64,000 nt of DNA from assembly GCF_004295585.1 (NCBI RefSeq), contig NZ_AP019400.1, forward strand, positions 5,921,501-5,985,500, read 5' to 3'. This DNA is from Cohnella abietis (GTDB lineage: Bacteria; Bacillota; Bacilli; Paenibacillales; Paenibacillaceae). Position numbers and translations under genes: made by a program. The number at the start of each line of letters is the position of its first letter. Within the stretch, counting starts at the first letter, position 1. The notes under the pieces were generated by a model. It was not told the origin of the DNA, did not search any database, and saw only the letters and a list, made by a program, of their open reading frames with translations. This document shows positions 19,021 to 27,266 of this stretch, one piece after another.

Positions 19021-19416
19021 TCAATAAGCGTACTTGGAACCAAGCCCCCAATACGCATAATCATAGGTGTTTGGATGCTCTATAAGATACTTAGAGCGAT
19101 TAATCCATTCGTTTAGTTTTTCCGTTTCAGCTGACATTTCCACCTTATCTAATAACAAAGATAGCCTGTCTATTTCTTCAATTTCTTCAGACTTAACGAT
19201 ATCTCCTGTAAAAACGTAAAGGCTGCAAAGAAAAAACGAAATGTGATTACAGTTTTCGTCATCTATAAACGAACAAATCATCGGAATATTTTCAAAACTG
19301 TTTACAGCTAATTCCCAATCTTGCTCTGGAATTTTCTCATTACTGTATGCCCATACTCTTATTTCTTCAGGAGTAGGATTCCAAGCGTGTTCTGCATCTC
19401 TAAAAATAATGCTCAT
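19021..19416 (-). CDS. Protein of unknown function
   Basis: A 131-residue acidic, soluble protein with no signal peptide or membrane segment. It is rich in aromatic residues at both ends (EIRVWAYSNEK and YDYAYWGLGSKYAY). I do not recognise a family. The stop codon lies one base from the stop of the convergent argC gene, so there is no room for a terminator between them. GAGAGG directly abuts the ATG, a tight spacing. Size and acidity resemble small immunity-type proteins of accessory regions, but that is only a resemblance. Confidence 0.6.
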   Translation of the reverse strand: MSIIFRDAEHAWNPTPEEIRVWAYSNEKIPEQDWELAVNSFENIPMICSFIDDENCNHISFFLCSLYVFTGDIVKSEEIEEIDRLSLLLDKVEMSAETEKLNEWINRSKYLIEHPNTYDYAYWGLGSKYAY

Positions 19417-19440
19417 CCTCTCAAGTTTATTAATATATTA

Positions 19441-20061
19441 CTAGGTCACAAAGGCATCCCCGCTCGTACCGAAGAGCTTGCTTGAAACGGCAGATATGAG
19501 GAGCATTTGCTTCATAAATTGCTCTTGTGACGTACTCATCCCGCTTGCCAGCCACTTGTGAATAATATGAATCGTGCCGCCGATCGTCCATTCTATATAG
19601 AAGTCCAAATCCACCGGAGACTTCTTACCGCCGTTGATTTCCGCTTTACGAAGGATTTGCTTTAGACAGACATGCAACCTTTTCTCGAATTGATCTTTAT
19701 ACTCCAACAACGCCCCTGAAAGCAAAATGCGATAGAACTTCACATTGAGGCTAATATGATGAAGACTCTTGCGGAAATAGATTTCCAATCCAGCCATTAA
19801 CTGATCTATATCCTTCAAGGGCTCAATGCACTCCACAATGGAAAAATACTCGTTGAACTTCTCCTCGATGATTTCTTCCATTAACTCTGCTTTCGATGAG
19901 TAGTAGCTATAAAAAGTAACCCGATTGACACCCGCCTTCTTCGTAATATCCGTCACACTGACAGAAGCATATGGCCTATCATCAATCAGATCCAGAATCG
20001 CTGCATGTAGTAACAATCGCGTTCGCACGACACTCTTATCCAGATACTCATAATGGCTCAT
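19441..20061 (-). CDS. TetR family transcriptional regulator
   Basis: About 206 residues. The N-terminal helix-turn-helix is clear (SVTDITKKAGVNRVTFYSYY at about residues 34-53). The rest is the variable helical ligand domain. ATG 20061 lies nine bases after AAGGAG; a TTG at 20088 is upstream in frame. It is divergent from a short-chain dehydrogenase gene. An inverted repeat in between (20106-20122) is a good candidate operator, so it probably represses both itself and the dehydrogenase. Confidence 0.88.
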   Translation of the reverse strand: MSHYEYLDKSVVRTRLLLHAAILDLIDDRPYASVSVTDITKKAGVNRVTFYSYYSSKAELMEEIIEEKFNEYFSIVECIEPLKDIDQLMAGLEIYFRKSLHHISLNVKFYRILLSGALLEYKDQFEKRLHVCLKQILRKAEINGGKKSPVDLDFYIEWTIGGTIHIIHKWLASGMSTSQEQFMKQMLLISAVSSKLFGTSGDAFVT

Positions 20062-20105
20062 TTTTAGCGTCTCCTTTTCAATGTTCAAGAAAGAATTCGT
20101 TTAGT

Positions 20106-20122
20106 TGTAGTATACCACTACA
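20106..20122. promoter_or_regulatory. Candidate TetR operator
   Basis: TGTAGT and ACTACA face each other across five bases (ATACC) in the 157-base gap between the divergent TetR and dehydrogenase genes. Position and symmetry fit a TetR-type operator. Binding is inferred. Confidence 0.55.
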
Positions 20123-20218
20123 GTTTCGGGGATTTTGTCGTTTGAATCGCATTTCAATTCTGATACGATGGGCATGTTGATAAGCTAACCATCAAGAATA
20201 AGAATGAGGTGCACAGGT

Positions 20219-20974
20219 ATGACAATAAACAAAACCTTTCTGATCACAGGTGCAGCTACCGGACTTGGAAGAGCATTAGCCATCAAACTTGCTGAGCAAG
20301 GCTACAAACTCTCGCTGGTAGACTTCAATGAAGAAGCCGGCAAGGAAACTTTGGCACTCGTCAAGGAAAAGAATGCAGAGGCTATCTTCATTAAAGCCGA
20401 CGTAACGAATGAGGAAAATGTAAAGAACTATGTCGAAGAAACGGTTCGCGCATTCGGCACGATCGACTATTTTGCCAACAATGCGGGTATGATGATTCCG
20501 CTGCGCCTGCTTCACGAATATGATATCAACGAATATGATCGTGTCATGAATGTAAACCTCAAGGGAGCGTTCTTAGGCCTTAAATATGTCATTCCGGTCA
20601 TGCTTCAGAATAACGGAGGCAATATCGTCAACACCGTCTCGTCGAACAGCTTCAAGCCGACCGCTTATAACGGCCTGTATTCTGCGACGAAGCACGCATT
20701 GGCAGCACTGACGAAATCGATTGGACAAGACTATCAGGACTTGAACATCCGTGCCGTAGGTGTCGCTCCGAACACAATGATTACGAACATCGCCGCCAAT
20801 GCGGTACATACACTGACAGAAGAACGGATGGCGAAGCTTGTCGCTTCTACCGGACCAAATATTCCGGCAACACCTGAAGCAATCGCTGAAGCCGTCATCT
20901 TCGCCGCAACTACCGGTGCCGATTTGCTGAACGGAACGGTAGTGAACTGTGCCGGAGGCCAGATTTTCCAATAA
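20219..20974 (+). CDS. Short-chain dehydrogenase/reductase
   Basis: About 251 residues of classical SDR form. The NAD(P)-binding motif is TGAATGLG near the N-terminus. NNAG is near residue 84, the catalytic serine lies in NTVSSNSF, and the YxxxK motif appears as YSATK. ATG 20219 follows GAGG at ten bases; the upstream ATG 20204 is in frame but less well placed. It reduces or oxidises an unknown alcohol or ketone. Control by the divergent TetR regulator is likely. Confidence 0.9.
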   Translation: MTINKTFLITGAATGLGRALAIKLAEQGYKLSLVDFNEEAGKETLALVKEKNAEAIFIKADVTNEENVKNYVEETVRAFGTIDYFANNAGMMIPLRLLHEYDINEYDRVMNVNLKGAFLGLKYVIPVMLQNNGGNIVNTVSSNSFKPTAYNGLYSATKHALAALTKSIGQDYQDLNIRAVGVAPNTMITNIAANAVHTLTEERMAKLVASTGPNIPATPEAIAEAVIFAATTGADLLNGTVVNCAGGQIFQ

Positions 20975-21008
20975 TCAAGCCCCTACGTAACAGCTTAAAA
21001 TTATTCCT

Positions 21009-21060
21009 CCACGCAAAAAAGCCAACCTCTATCGTCTCCATGGGTTGGCTTTTTGCGTGG
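21009..21060. terminator. Bidirectional terminator after the SDR gene
   Basis: CCACGCAAAAAAGCCAACC pairs almost perfectly with GGTTGGCTTTTTGCGTGG across about 15 bases. A and T runs inside the stem give the U-tract in either direction. Confidence 0.75.
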
Positions 21061-21220
21061 TGAGAGGCGATAAAGAAAAAGATTATTTTTCTCGTTTTAA
21101 GTCTTGCACCTTTAAACTTACTGAGTAGAATAGTCTGAAATGATTTAGATGACCCGTCTATTTTACATGGCTTCCCATAAAAATCGTTATGAATTTCAAT
21201 AATATGCCTCCTGTAAGAAG

Positions 21221-21280
21221 AAAATAAAGTGTTAGACTGAAAATAAAGTTGTAGACTAGAAAAATAGAGTATTAGACTGA
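21221..21280. repeat. Three tandem 20-bp repeats
   Basis: Units at 21221-21240, 21241-21260 and 21261-21280 follow each other without gaps. The consensus is AAAATAAAGTGTTAGACTGA with few differences per unit. The 20-bp phase is about two helical turns. The repeats lie upstream of a small gene of unknown function in a stretch (21061-21386) that holds nothing else I can name. Iteron-like protein-binding sites or a transposon end are possible. Confidence 0.75.
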
Positions 21281-21294
21281 GGATGGCCACTAAA

Positions 21295-21311
21295 CTAACG
21301 GGCAGGATTGC
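21295..21311 (+). repeat. Dispersed motif copy 1
   Basis: CTAACGGGCAGGATTGC is the first of five related copies between 21.3 and 24.1 kb. The consensus is close to CTAACGGG..GGATAGC. Confidence 0.45.
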
Positions 21312-21386
21312 ACAACTCTTCCGCGAATACTCCATTTATGGGAACTAGAAAAGTTGAAATCACACTATTTGGAGAGGGGATTTATT

Positions 21387-21830
21387 CTGAAGAATATTAT
21401 TGCTTCTTTAATGGCATTTGTTATTACTCTTATTTCCGTTGAGCCTGTATCAGCAGATTGGGCGTTCAGGAGCGTTGTTTATTCAGAGAATCTATATGAG
21501 GTGACTGATGAACTCGTCCTTTTGAGTGATATAGAAAAGAAAATTGGAAAAGTAACACGGTATTCAGATATAGAAGGGACCTACCCTGGAAATTTTTCTA
21601 ATACTTTTCCAGTGGGAACTGAATATTACTCGATAAAAGACAAGGATCCGAAAGAGATAATTGCAGTCAAGGCAAATAAGAATACATTTGTGAAAGCAGT
21701 TAACCGTGGACATTATGATAATGATTATTTGGAAACCCAAAATCGTATTTGGATATTTATTATCGGAGGCATTATTGTTGCTGTGATGATTTCGATATTA
21801 TTCTTCAGAAGACGAAAGAAGCACATTTGA
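21387..21830 (+). CDS. Small exported or membrane-anchored protein, probable CTG start
   Basis: About 148 residues. The product has a signal-peptide-like N-terminus (KNIIASLMAFVITLISVEPV, then SADW) and a C-terminal membrane segment (IWIFIIGGIIVAVMISILFF) followed by RRRKKH, as in type I membrane proteins. The middle part should face the outside. I place the start at CTG 21387 because GGAGAGGGGA ends six bases before it and it begins the signal peptide exactly. The in-frame TTG at 21354 lacks a good ribosome binding site. The function is unknown. It has motif copies on both sides. Confidence 0.6.
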   Translation: MKNIIASLMAFVITLISVEPVSADWAFRSVVYSENLYEVTDELVLLSDIEKKIGKVTRYSDIEGTYPGNFSNTFPVGTEYYSIKDKDPKEIIAVKANKNTFVKAVNRGHYDNDYLETQNRIWIFIIGGIIVAVMISILFFRRRKKHI

Positions 21831-21869
21831 ATTAGCCATGAAAGTGAAGATCCCAAAGGAGGAGTTAAG

Positions 21870-21887
21870 CTAACGGGACACGATAGC
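21870..21887 (+). repeat. Dispersed motif copy 2
   Basis: CTAACGGGACACGATAGC lies between the small membrane protein gene and the DUF2185 gene. The last part (GATAGCGC) recurs directly at about 21924. Confidence 0.45.
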
Positions 21888-21947
21888 GCGATTATCTTCA
21901 CGAATCCTTAGAGTCAGGTAATGATAGCGCAATAGAGGGGGAGACGA

Positions 21948-22313
21948 ATGTTTGGGGTTAAAAATAAGAAAAAGTATAAAATTCCTGGGGGTAAAATAAG
22001 AAGGCTTATTAAAACTGAAGAAGGATGCATTGCAACTGACAGAATAACAGTTGATGGAAGTAAAGTCGGGTTTATGTATAGAGAAGAACCAAATACTAAT
22101 TATCCAGATAGTGGTTGGCGCTTTATGGCTGGCGATGAGGATGATGAGTATATGAATAATCCTAAAAATCATTCCGTTTACCAAGTAAACACGATATGTA
22201 ATTATGATTTAGATATTATTCAATTTCTTGACGCTCCAACAGGGACTGCTTTTATTAGAGACAAAACAGGTAAGTTTGTTTTAGACGAGGGTTGGGAGAA
22301 TCCAGAAAATTGA
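21948..22313 (+). CDS. DUF2185 (Imm33-like) domain protein
   Basis: A 121-residue soluble protein. The stretch VGFMYREEPNTNYPDSGWRF, followed by a GDEDDEYMNN motif and later NYDLDIIQFLDAPTGTAFIR, is the signature of DUF2185. That family is often listed among immunity proteins of contact-dependent toxin systems. No toxin gene is adjacent, so the role here is open. The start has GGGGGAG upstream. The stop codon lies next to motif copy 3. Confidence 0.7.
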   Translation: MFGVKNKKKYKIPGGKIRRLIKTEEGCIATDRITVDGSKVGFMYREEPNTNYPDSGWRFMAGDEDDEYMNNPKNHSVYQVNTICNYDLDIIQFLDAPTGTAFIRDKTGKFVLDEGWENPEN

Positions 22314-22314
22314 A

Positions 22315-22332
22315 CTAACTGGGAACGATAGT
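22315..22332 (+). repeat. Dispersed motif copy 3
   Basis: CTAACTGGGAACGATAGT begins two bases after the DUF2185 stop codon and precedes the DUF2750 gene. Confidence 0.45.
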
Positions 22333-22356
22333 TTGGTTGCGAAGGAGAAGGTCATA

Positions 22357-22731
22357 TTGAACCAGAAGGAATTCGAAGCAGTTATAAAGCTTCCAGCAAA
22401 TATTCGGTATGAGTACTTTATTAATAAGGTTGCAGACTCGGAAGAAGTTTGGGGCTTGTATGACGATGGATGGGCAGTGACCGAAGACGATAATGGTAAT
22501 ATATTAATCCCATTTTGGCCGAAAAGAATCTTTGCAGAATTTTGTATTTTTGAAGAATGGTCGCATTACAAACCACAGAGTATTACCTTAAACGAATTTA
22601 TGAATGACTGGTTGCCAGGAATAAGTGAAGATCATCATAAGCCTTCGATCTTTTGGAACAGAAATGATTCGGCTGTTGTAGCTGTCAATGTTCTACTTAA
22701 TGACTTGGAACAAGAAATTGAAAAATACTAA
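22357..22731 (+). CDS. DUF2750 domain protein
   Basis: About 124 residues. The pattern RYEYFINKVADSEEVWGLYD, then FWPKRIFAEFC and a WLPG motif, marks DUF2750, a small family without a known reaction that often occurs with immunity-type genes. I place the start at TTG 22357, nine bases after GGAG. An in-frame TTG at 22333 has no ribosome binding site. There is no signal peptide. It lies between motif copies 3 and 4. Confidence 0.7.
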   Translation: MNQKEFEAVIKLPANIRYEYFINKVADSEEVWGLYDDGWAVTEDDNGNILIPFWPKRIFAEFCIFEEWSHYKPQSITLNEFMNDWLPGISEDHHKPSIFWNRNDSAVVAVNVLLNDLEQEIEKY

Positions 22732-22743
22732 TCCGTCGTTACG

Positions 22744-22808
22744 CTATCTGGGAACGATACTTGAACGGCTGCCGTGGCGCAGCCATTATTCCTTTAACGG
22801 ACAGTGTA
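22744..22808 (+). repeat. Dispersed motif copy 4 with GC-rich hairpin
   Basis: CTATCTGGGAACGATACT is followed directly by GGCTGC-CGTGGC-GCAGCC, a 6-bp hairpin at 22767-22784. This suggests that the full repeat unit is longer than the short core and partly palindromic. It lies downstream of the DUF2750 gene. Confidence 0.4.
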
Positions 22809-22843
22809 ATGCCTTGCCGGTAGCTCTAATAGTATTGAGAATT

Positions 22844-23959
22844 TTAAGTCCTGAAGAATTTGTTACTAGACGGGGGGCGTTCCTGTTCAAATTCTAATTT
22901 TCTTTTTTCTAAAAATTCTCTTATAAAAGGTGATTCTGTTCGATTAATTCCCCCCATATGAGCAGGGATTATTAACTCATTTGCATAATTAGAGATTTTC
23001 ATCCACGAAAAATGAAACTTCTTCCGTACTCGATTATGGCTAAAGTGTAATAACTTGCCTCCCTGTGAATCCTCAGCCCTGAAGGTGTTAGTTTCTCTTT
23101 CCAAATTCGCGATCCTTGGTTCTCGTCTATTTTTGTGATGTAATCTTTCGATATATTCCATTTTTGTTTTTTGTTCAAAGAACACGTTGTTATGTGCGTT
23201 TAAATAAAACAATTCATTTAGTTGGTCCACATCTTTTCCTTTTTTTAGAATCAAGATGTGATCTTGTTGGTCGGGGATGTCATATGCCTTCTCATCATAG
23301 AGCAGGATGCACATATGTGGCGAGATTGGAAAGAAGAACTGTGCACCTCTGTTTATATAGCCAAATCCTCCGGGATAATTTTTACTCAAGTAAAATGAAT
23401 TGTACCGAATTAACGGATTATCCGAAGTAATAAATCTTCTTGCTCCCATAGTTTGTTCGACAATTAAAAGTGGTTTTAAGTCAAGGACAAGTGGAGTTCC
23501 TTCTATAGCTGCTTCAATGCTGTAAGTGGATGGTTCATTTAACTTGATAGTAAATTTGTTCAAGTCTAGATCCTGAATTTCAGGATAGTGTTCTAGAATA
23601 GCTTTTGACAGCATGTCCATCGCTTGATTGGCTGATTCTGCAATTTTCAAGTTTCTAGCTTCGCTGACCAATAAAAACATATATAAATGCATGTAATCCT
23701 GTATTGATTGAGGGAATTTGCTCGTTTCAAGAACTTCTCGAATAAGTGAACATGCCTTCGTTTCGATTTTTTCATTTAGCAAATTCTCAATTCTCTTATC
23801 AGCTCCATAAAAATTATGTCGTTGGCACATATCCTTTATGGATGCGTTTTGGATATATTTTGCGTTTGTAAGATTAAAGGTGTCTATTGCTTTTGGAGTA
23901 TTGGAGAAGTTTTTTAAATAAAACTTCGGAACGTAGTGCTGTCTATTTTTTTCTGCCAT
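22844..23959 (-). CDS. DUF4238 domain protein
   Basis: A 371-residue soluble protein. It starts with NRQHYVPKFYLKNFSN, the hallmark of DUF4238, whose members are scattered in accessory regions and have been linked by context to defence or toxin loci. A second family feature is the ITSDNPLIRYN segment in the middle. The reaction is unknown. The start has AGGTG nine bases upstream. It is the only minus-strand gene within the motif-flanked group, which points to independent acquisition. Confidence 0.75.
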   Translation of the reverse strand: MAEKNRQHYVPKFYLKNFSNTPKAIDTFNLTNAKYIQNASIKDMCQRHNFYGADKRIENLLNEKIETKACSLIREVLETSKFPQSIQDYMHLYMFLLVSEARNLKIAESANQAMDMLSKAILEHYPEIQDLDLNKFTIKLNEPSTYSIEAAIEGTPLVLDLKPLLIVEQTMGARRFITSDNPLIRYNSFYLSKNYPGGFGYINRGAQFFFPISPHMCILLYDEKAYDIPDQQDHILILKKGKDVDQLNELFYLNAHNNVFFEQKTKMEYIERLHHKNRREPRIANLERETNTFRAEDSQGGKLLHFSHNRVRKKFHFSWMKISNYANELIIPAHMGGINRTESPFIREFLEKRKLEFEQERPPSSNKFFRT

Positions 23960-24106
23960 ATTTTCACCTGATTTCTCTTAGGAATAAACTCACTATATAC
24001 CATTTTAATGCAATTGGAGATATGAAATCCATTAGTTTTTAGTAACTTGTTAACAGTCACCATACCTTGAGCTTGCTACATGATAGCTCCTTTATCGTTT
24101 GTTGAA

Positions 24107-24123
24107 GTAACGAGCAGGATAGC
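24107..24123 (+). repeat. Dispersed motif copy 5
   Basis: GTAACGAGCAGGATAGC lies upstream of the histidine phosphatase gene and most resembles copy 1. Confidence 0.4.
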
Positions 24124-24230
24124 TAAATGACAACTCGAATACTTTTTGAGACGGAATATTCACGAACTTTGAATCTCACGTTATGTGAAATCACAGTAAT
24201 ATAATAAATTAACAATTCAAGGAGGATTAT

Positions 24231-24797
24231 ATGAACACCATCGTCTATATGGTTAGGCATGCTGAATCACCATACGATGAAGGAACTGAAAGAACAAGAG
24301 GACTCACCACAAAGGGCAAGGGCGATGTTGAAAAAGTTACAGAGATTCTTAAAGAAGAAGGAATAGATATTATTATATCTAGCCCCTATAACCGAGCAAT
24401 CCTGAGTATTGAGGGATTGGCACAAAACTTGGGATTAGATATCGAAACATTTGAAGATCTCAGGGAAAGGCATTTTGCTGGAGAAATTATTGAAAATTTA
24501 ATGTCCGTTATTAGAGAGGAATTTTATGATTTTGATTATTCTTTACCGGATGGGGAGTCTAATTCTGATTGCCAGAATAGATCAATATCAGTGATAAAAA
24601 ACATATTAAAAGAACACTCTGGGAAAAAAATAGCTATTGGAACACATGGACTTGTAATGACCTTGATGATCAATTATTTTGATTCAAGTTATGGTTTGGA
24701 TTTTTTAAATCAATTAAAGAAACCAGATATTTATAAATTAAGTTTTGAAAATTTAGAACTAAAAGAGGTAGTAAGACTATGGAATGAGGATTTTTGA
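24231..24797 (+). CDS. Histidine phosphatase family protein
   Basis: A 188-residue enzyme of the phosphoglycerate-mutase-like superfamily. The phosphohistidine motif is VRHAESPYDE, with RHA in place of the usual RHG, and a second histidine lies in IGTHGLVMTL. The arginine in SSPYNRAI fits the phosphate pocket. It hydrolyses a phosphoester of unknown identity in the cytoplasm. AAGGAGGATTAT precedes the ATG. A hairpin overlapping the stop codon probably terminates it. Confidence 0.85.
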   Translation: MNTIVYMVRHAESPYDEGTERTRGLTTKGKGDVEKVTEILKEEGIDIIISSPYNRAILSIEGLAQNLGLDIETFEDLRERHFAGEIIENLMSVIREEFYDFDYSLPDGESNSDCQNRSISVIKNILKEHSGKKIAIGTHGLVMTLMINYFDSSYGLDFLNQLKKPDIYKLSFENLELKEVVRLWNEDF

Positions 24798-24825
24798 TTT
24801 AGCGAACGGATACGTTAGCTAAATC
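24796..24825 (+). terminator. Hairpin at the end of the phosphatase gene
   Basis: GATTTAGCGAAC pairs with GTTAGCTAAATC with one mismatch around a short loop. It begins inside the stop codon. There is no strong T-run. Confidence 0.45.
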
Positions 24826-24964
24826 AACTAAACCCAGTCTAATACTTTATTTTTTCCATACACCTCCCTCATGTATTTCTGAAGTTATGTGAGATTATTC
24901 AACTCACATTTGGGCGCTAGGCGCGTATCCTAATACGAAAGGATTTTGATTCGAGGAGGCATCG

Positions 24965-25762
24965 ATGGTGGGATACTACGTAACGGTAGAGCCGGGGGTA
25001 AAGCTCTACGTGGAAGACATCAACCCGACAGGAAGCAAGACGATCATGTTTCTACACGGCTGGCCTCTCAGCCATGAACAGTTCGAATATCAGTTCAACG
25101 TGCTGCCCGGCATGGGGTATCGCTGCATCGGCATCGACTGGCGTGGCTTCGGTAAGTCGGATCGGCCCTACAGCGGCTATAATTTAGAACGCCTTGCGGA
25201 CGATATTCGCGCTGTCGTCGAGGAGATGCAATTGAAAGATTTCGTGCTCGCCGGACATTCGACTGGAGGTGCGATCGCAATCAAATATATCGTACGGTAC
25301 AACGGTGGAGGCGTATCCAAGCTCGTGCTTATCGACGCAGCGGCTCCAAGCGGTCTCACCAAAGAGACGGCCGCGCAGCTGCTGAAGGAGACGTTGAACG
25401 ACCGGGCGAACATGATGCTAGGCGTGACGAACATTTTCTTCTTTCGGTACATCACCAAGCCATTCTCGGACTGGTTCAATCAGATGGGCATGCAAGCCGC
25501 CGGCTGGTCAACAGCCGCGATCATCGTCATGCTGCGGGACCTTGATTTGAATGCCGACCTGTCACGCATCCAAGTGCCGACGCTGATCGTACATGGCATT
25601 CACGACCAGGTCATTCCATTCAGCCAGGCGGAGGAGATGCATCAGAAAATTCCCCATTCGCAGCTCATACCGTTTATGTATAGCGGCCACGCCTCGTTCT
25701 ACGACGAACGCGACAAATTTAATCAACTGATGCGGGATTTCGTAGGAACTGCGATAAACTAA
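24965..25762 (+). CDS. Alpha/beta hydrolase, haloperoxidase/esterase type
   Basis: A 265-residue soluble hydrolase. The oxyanion-hole region reads FLHGWPLSHEQF, the nucleophile elbow GHSTGG and the acid HGIHDQVIPF. The catalytic histidine lies in YSGHASFYDE. This arrangement is usual for non-haem chloroperoxidase-like esterases and C-C hydrolases. The substrate is unknown. GAGGAGG lies five bases before the ATG. The gene appears monocistronic. Confidence 0.88.
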   Translation: MVGYYVTVEPGVKLYVEDINPTGSKTIMFLHGWPLSHEQFEYQFNVLPGMGYRCIGIDWRGFGKSDRPYSGYNLERLADDIRAVVEEMQLKDFVLAGHSTGGAIAIKYIVRYNGGGVSKLVLIDAAAPSGLTKETAAQLLKETLNDRANMMLGVTNIFFFRYITKPFSDWFNQMGMQAAGWSTAAIIVMLRDLDLNADLSRIQVPTLIVHGIHDQVIPFSQAEEMHQKIPHSQLIPFMYSGHASFYDERDKFNQLMRDFVGTAIN

Positions 25763-25922
25763 CAATAAAAATCACTTTTTTCTTTCATTAACATGAAAAC
25801 ACACTCCCTACCCCACGTTTCCTGAATGGCGGGAAACTCATAGGGTATTTTCCTCCCAAGTGAATCAGATGAATCCATAAATAAAATAACATACTAATTA
25901 GGATGAAACTGATCTTTCAATT

Positions 25923-27119
25923 CTAATAATCCCTGTCCTGTTCTACTCCAATATATACTGGCAAACTCAAACCCAGCTGGTTTTCAGGAGCTTCCATCTG
26001 AACAAATCCGATGGAAAGAGTGGACTTCCCCACACTTTTTCCAGTAAACGTAATATGGAACGAAATCTGAAGTTGATTGAACTGCTCCATCCACTTATTC
26101 AAGAGGCCAAGCTGTGCGGCCGTCTCCGGATACACGACCTGCATGTACCCGCCCGGAAAGGCGATTTCCGGATACCGGTATCGGTACCCGTTGATCTTCG
26201 ATCCCTCTGCCTCCAGTTCGACCAACTGCGGGTCGACACTCCACTCTTCCCGCGTATGAAATTGGTACGAACCACCGATCAACTTCCCGGGACCTGGCTC
26301 GGTCAACTGCTCGTCAAGAGCTGGCCCCCACAAAAGTACGTCGAGTCCCGTGAAGGCTTTTCCTTGATTGGTCAGTCCGAATCGAATTGTTGATGGATTC
26401 CCGACATCCCCTGCCGCGATAGAGGCCCAACTTGTGAATGCCAGTTTTGGTACATCAATATGTTTAATGTAATCGGATAAGCGGATCTTGCTGCGAAAAT
26501 GGAGAACCTTTAATTGACCGTCCATAATCGTATTTGGGCTATACTCGTGTTCAATTTCATAGCCTCGCATCGCCGCCTCAGCGGGAATATCCAATAGCTT
26601 CGCTGCCAGTGCTAGAGCGTCTTCTGCGAAGACATTTTCTTTTTCCCAGATCGCCTTTAGTTCCGTAGGATTCACTCCATGCGCACAAACCTCAGCCCAT
26701 TTCGAATGCAACCCGTTCCGTTTTCGTGGACGACTCCCCTCGGACATCTCATTGAAGAGATCCAAGTCGTTGATTATCGTATCGGCCGTCCTGCCGTTCC
26801 GATACAGGCGCATCAAAAGTAAGTCACTATCATGAACGATGGACCCAACGACTGAAACGCCAGCACGAGCCGAAATGGCAGCGCCAAGCATGTCCATTGC
26901 ATCCATGTCTTGTTCGTCGAGTCTTTGGTCGTAGATGGAAATCCACCGATCAGAGGAAATCTGTAGAATGAGAGATCGGTCAGCTAGTTTAGCGTCGTCT
27001 GTTTCCTCATATTCTGATCCTACCAGCCTGTCTCTTACGGTAAGCACCAGTTCCTCTAGCAATTTAACGCTATCCTGTAAACCGGTGAACACCTGAATAT
27101 TTGAAAGGAACGTACCCAA
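25923..27119 (-). CDS. Large protein of unknown function
   Basis: About 398 residues, soluble, without signal peptide or membrane segment. The N-terminal 120 residues look like a compact domain that may resemble an immunity fold (ISSDRWISIYDQRLDEQDMD). The C-terminal half is beta-rich (IAFPGGYMQVVYPETAAQLG, then LSIGFVQME near the end). I do not recognise the family. TTG 27119 has AAGGAG eight bases upstream; the GTG at 27128 would overlap it. Confidence 0.6.
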   Translation of the reverse strand: MGTFLSNIQVFTGLQDSVKLLEELVLTVRDRLVGSEYEETDDAKLADRSLILQISSDRWISIYDQRLDEQDMDAMDMLGAAISARAGVSVVGSIVHDSDLLLMRLYRNGRTADTIINDLDLFNEMSEGSRPRKRNGLHSKWAEVCAHGVNPTELKAIWEKENVFAEDALALAAKLLDIPAEAAMRGYEIEHEYSPNTIMDGQLKVLHFRSKIRLSDYIKHIDVPKLAFTSWASIAAGDVGNPSTIRFGLTNQGKAFTGLDVLLWGPALDEQLTEPGPGKLIGGSYQFHTREEWSVDPQLVELEAEGSKINGYRYRYPEIAFPGGYMQVVYPETAAQLGLLNKWMEQFNQLQISFHITFTGKSVGKSTLSIGFVQMEAPENQLGLSLPVYIGVEQDRDY

Positions 27120-27204
27120 TATTCGCACTCCTTACTTCATCAATTCTTGTCCTTATGTTACATTTCAACACATATTGGGACTAATCCTCCCGTAACTTCA
27201 ACGT

Positions 27205-27236
27205 CAAAAAGCAGCCGACCATTCTGACCGGCTGCC
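27205..27236 (-). terminator. Terminator of the small membrane protein gene
   Basis: On the minus strand GCAGCCGGTC and GGTCGGCTGC form a GC-rich stem with an AGAAT loop, followed by TTTTTGACG. It lies about 30 bases after the stop at 27267. Confidence 0.65.
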
Positions 27237-27266
27237 TTCTTGTCTTTATCAGACTATCTTTCTTCG

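Noticed and set aside
21948..22731. Toxin-immunity locus
   Set aside because: DUF2185 and DUF2750 are immunity-like, but no polymorphic toxin gene or secretion signal for one is present in the window.
23960..24230. Small gene or RNA between DUF4238 and the histidine phosphatase
   Set aside because: Apart from motif copy 5 I see no open frame with a ribosome binding site and no stable structure.
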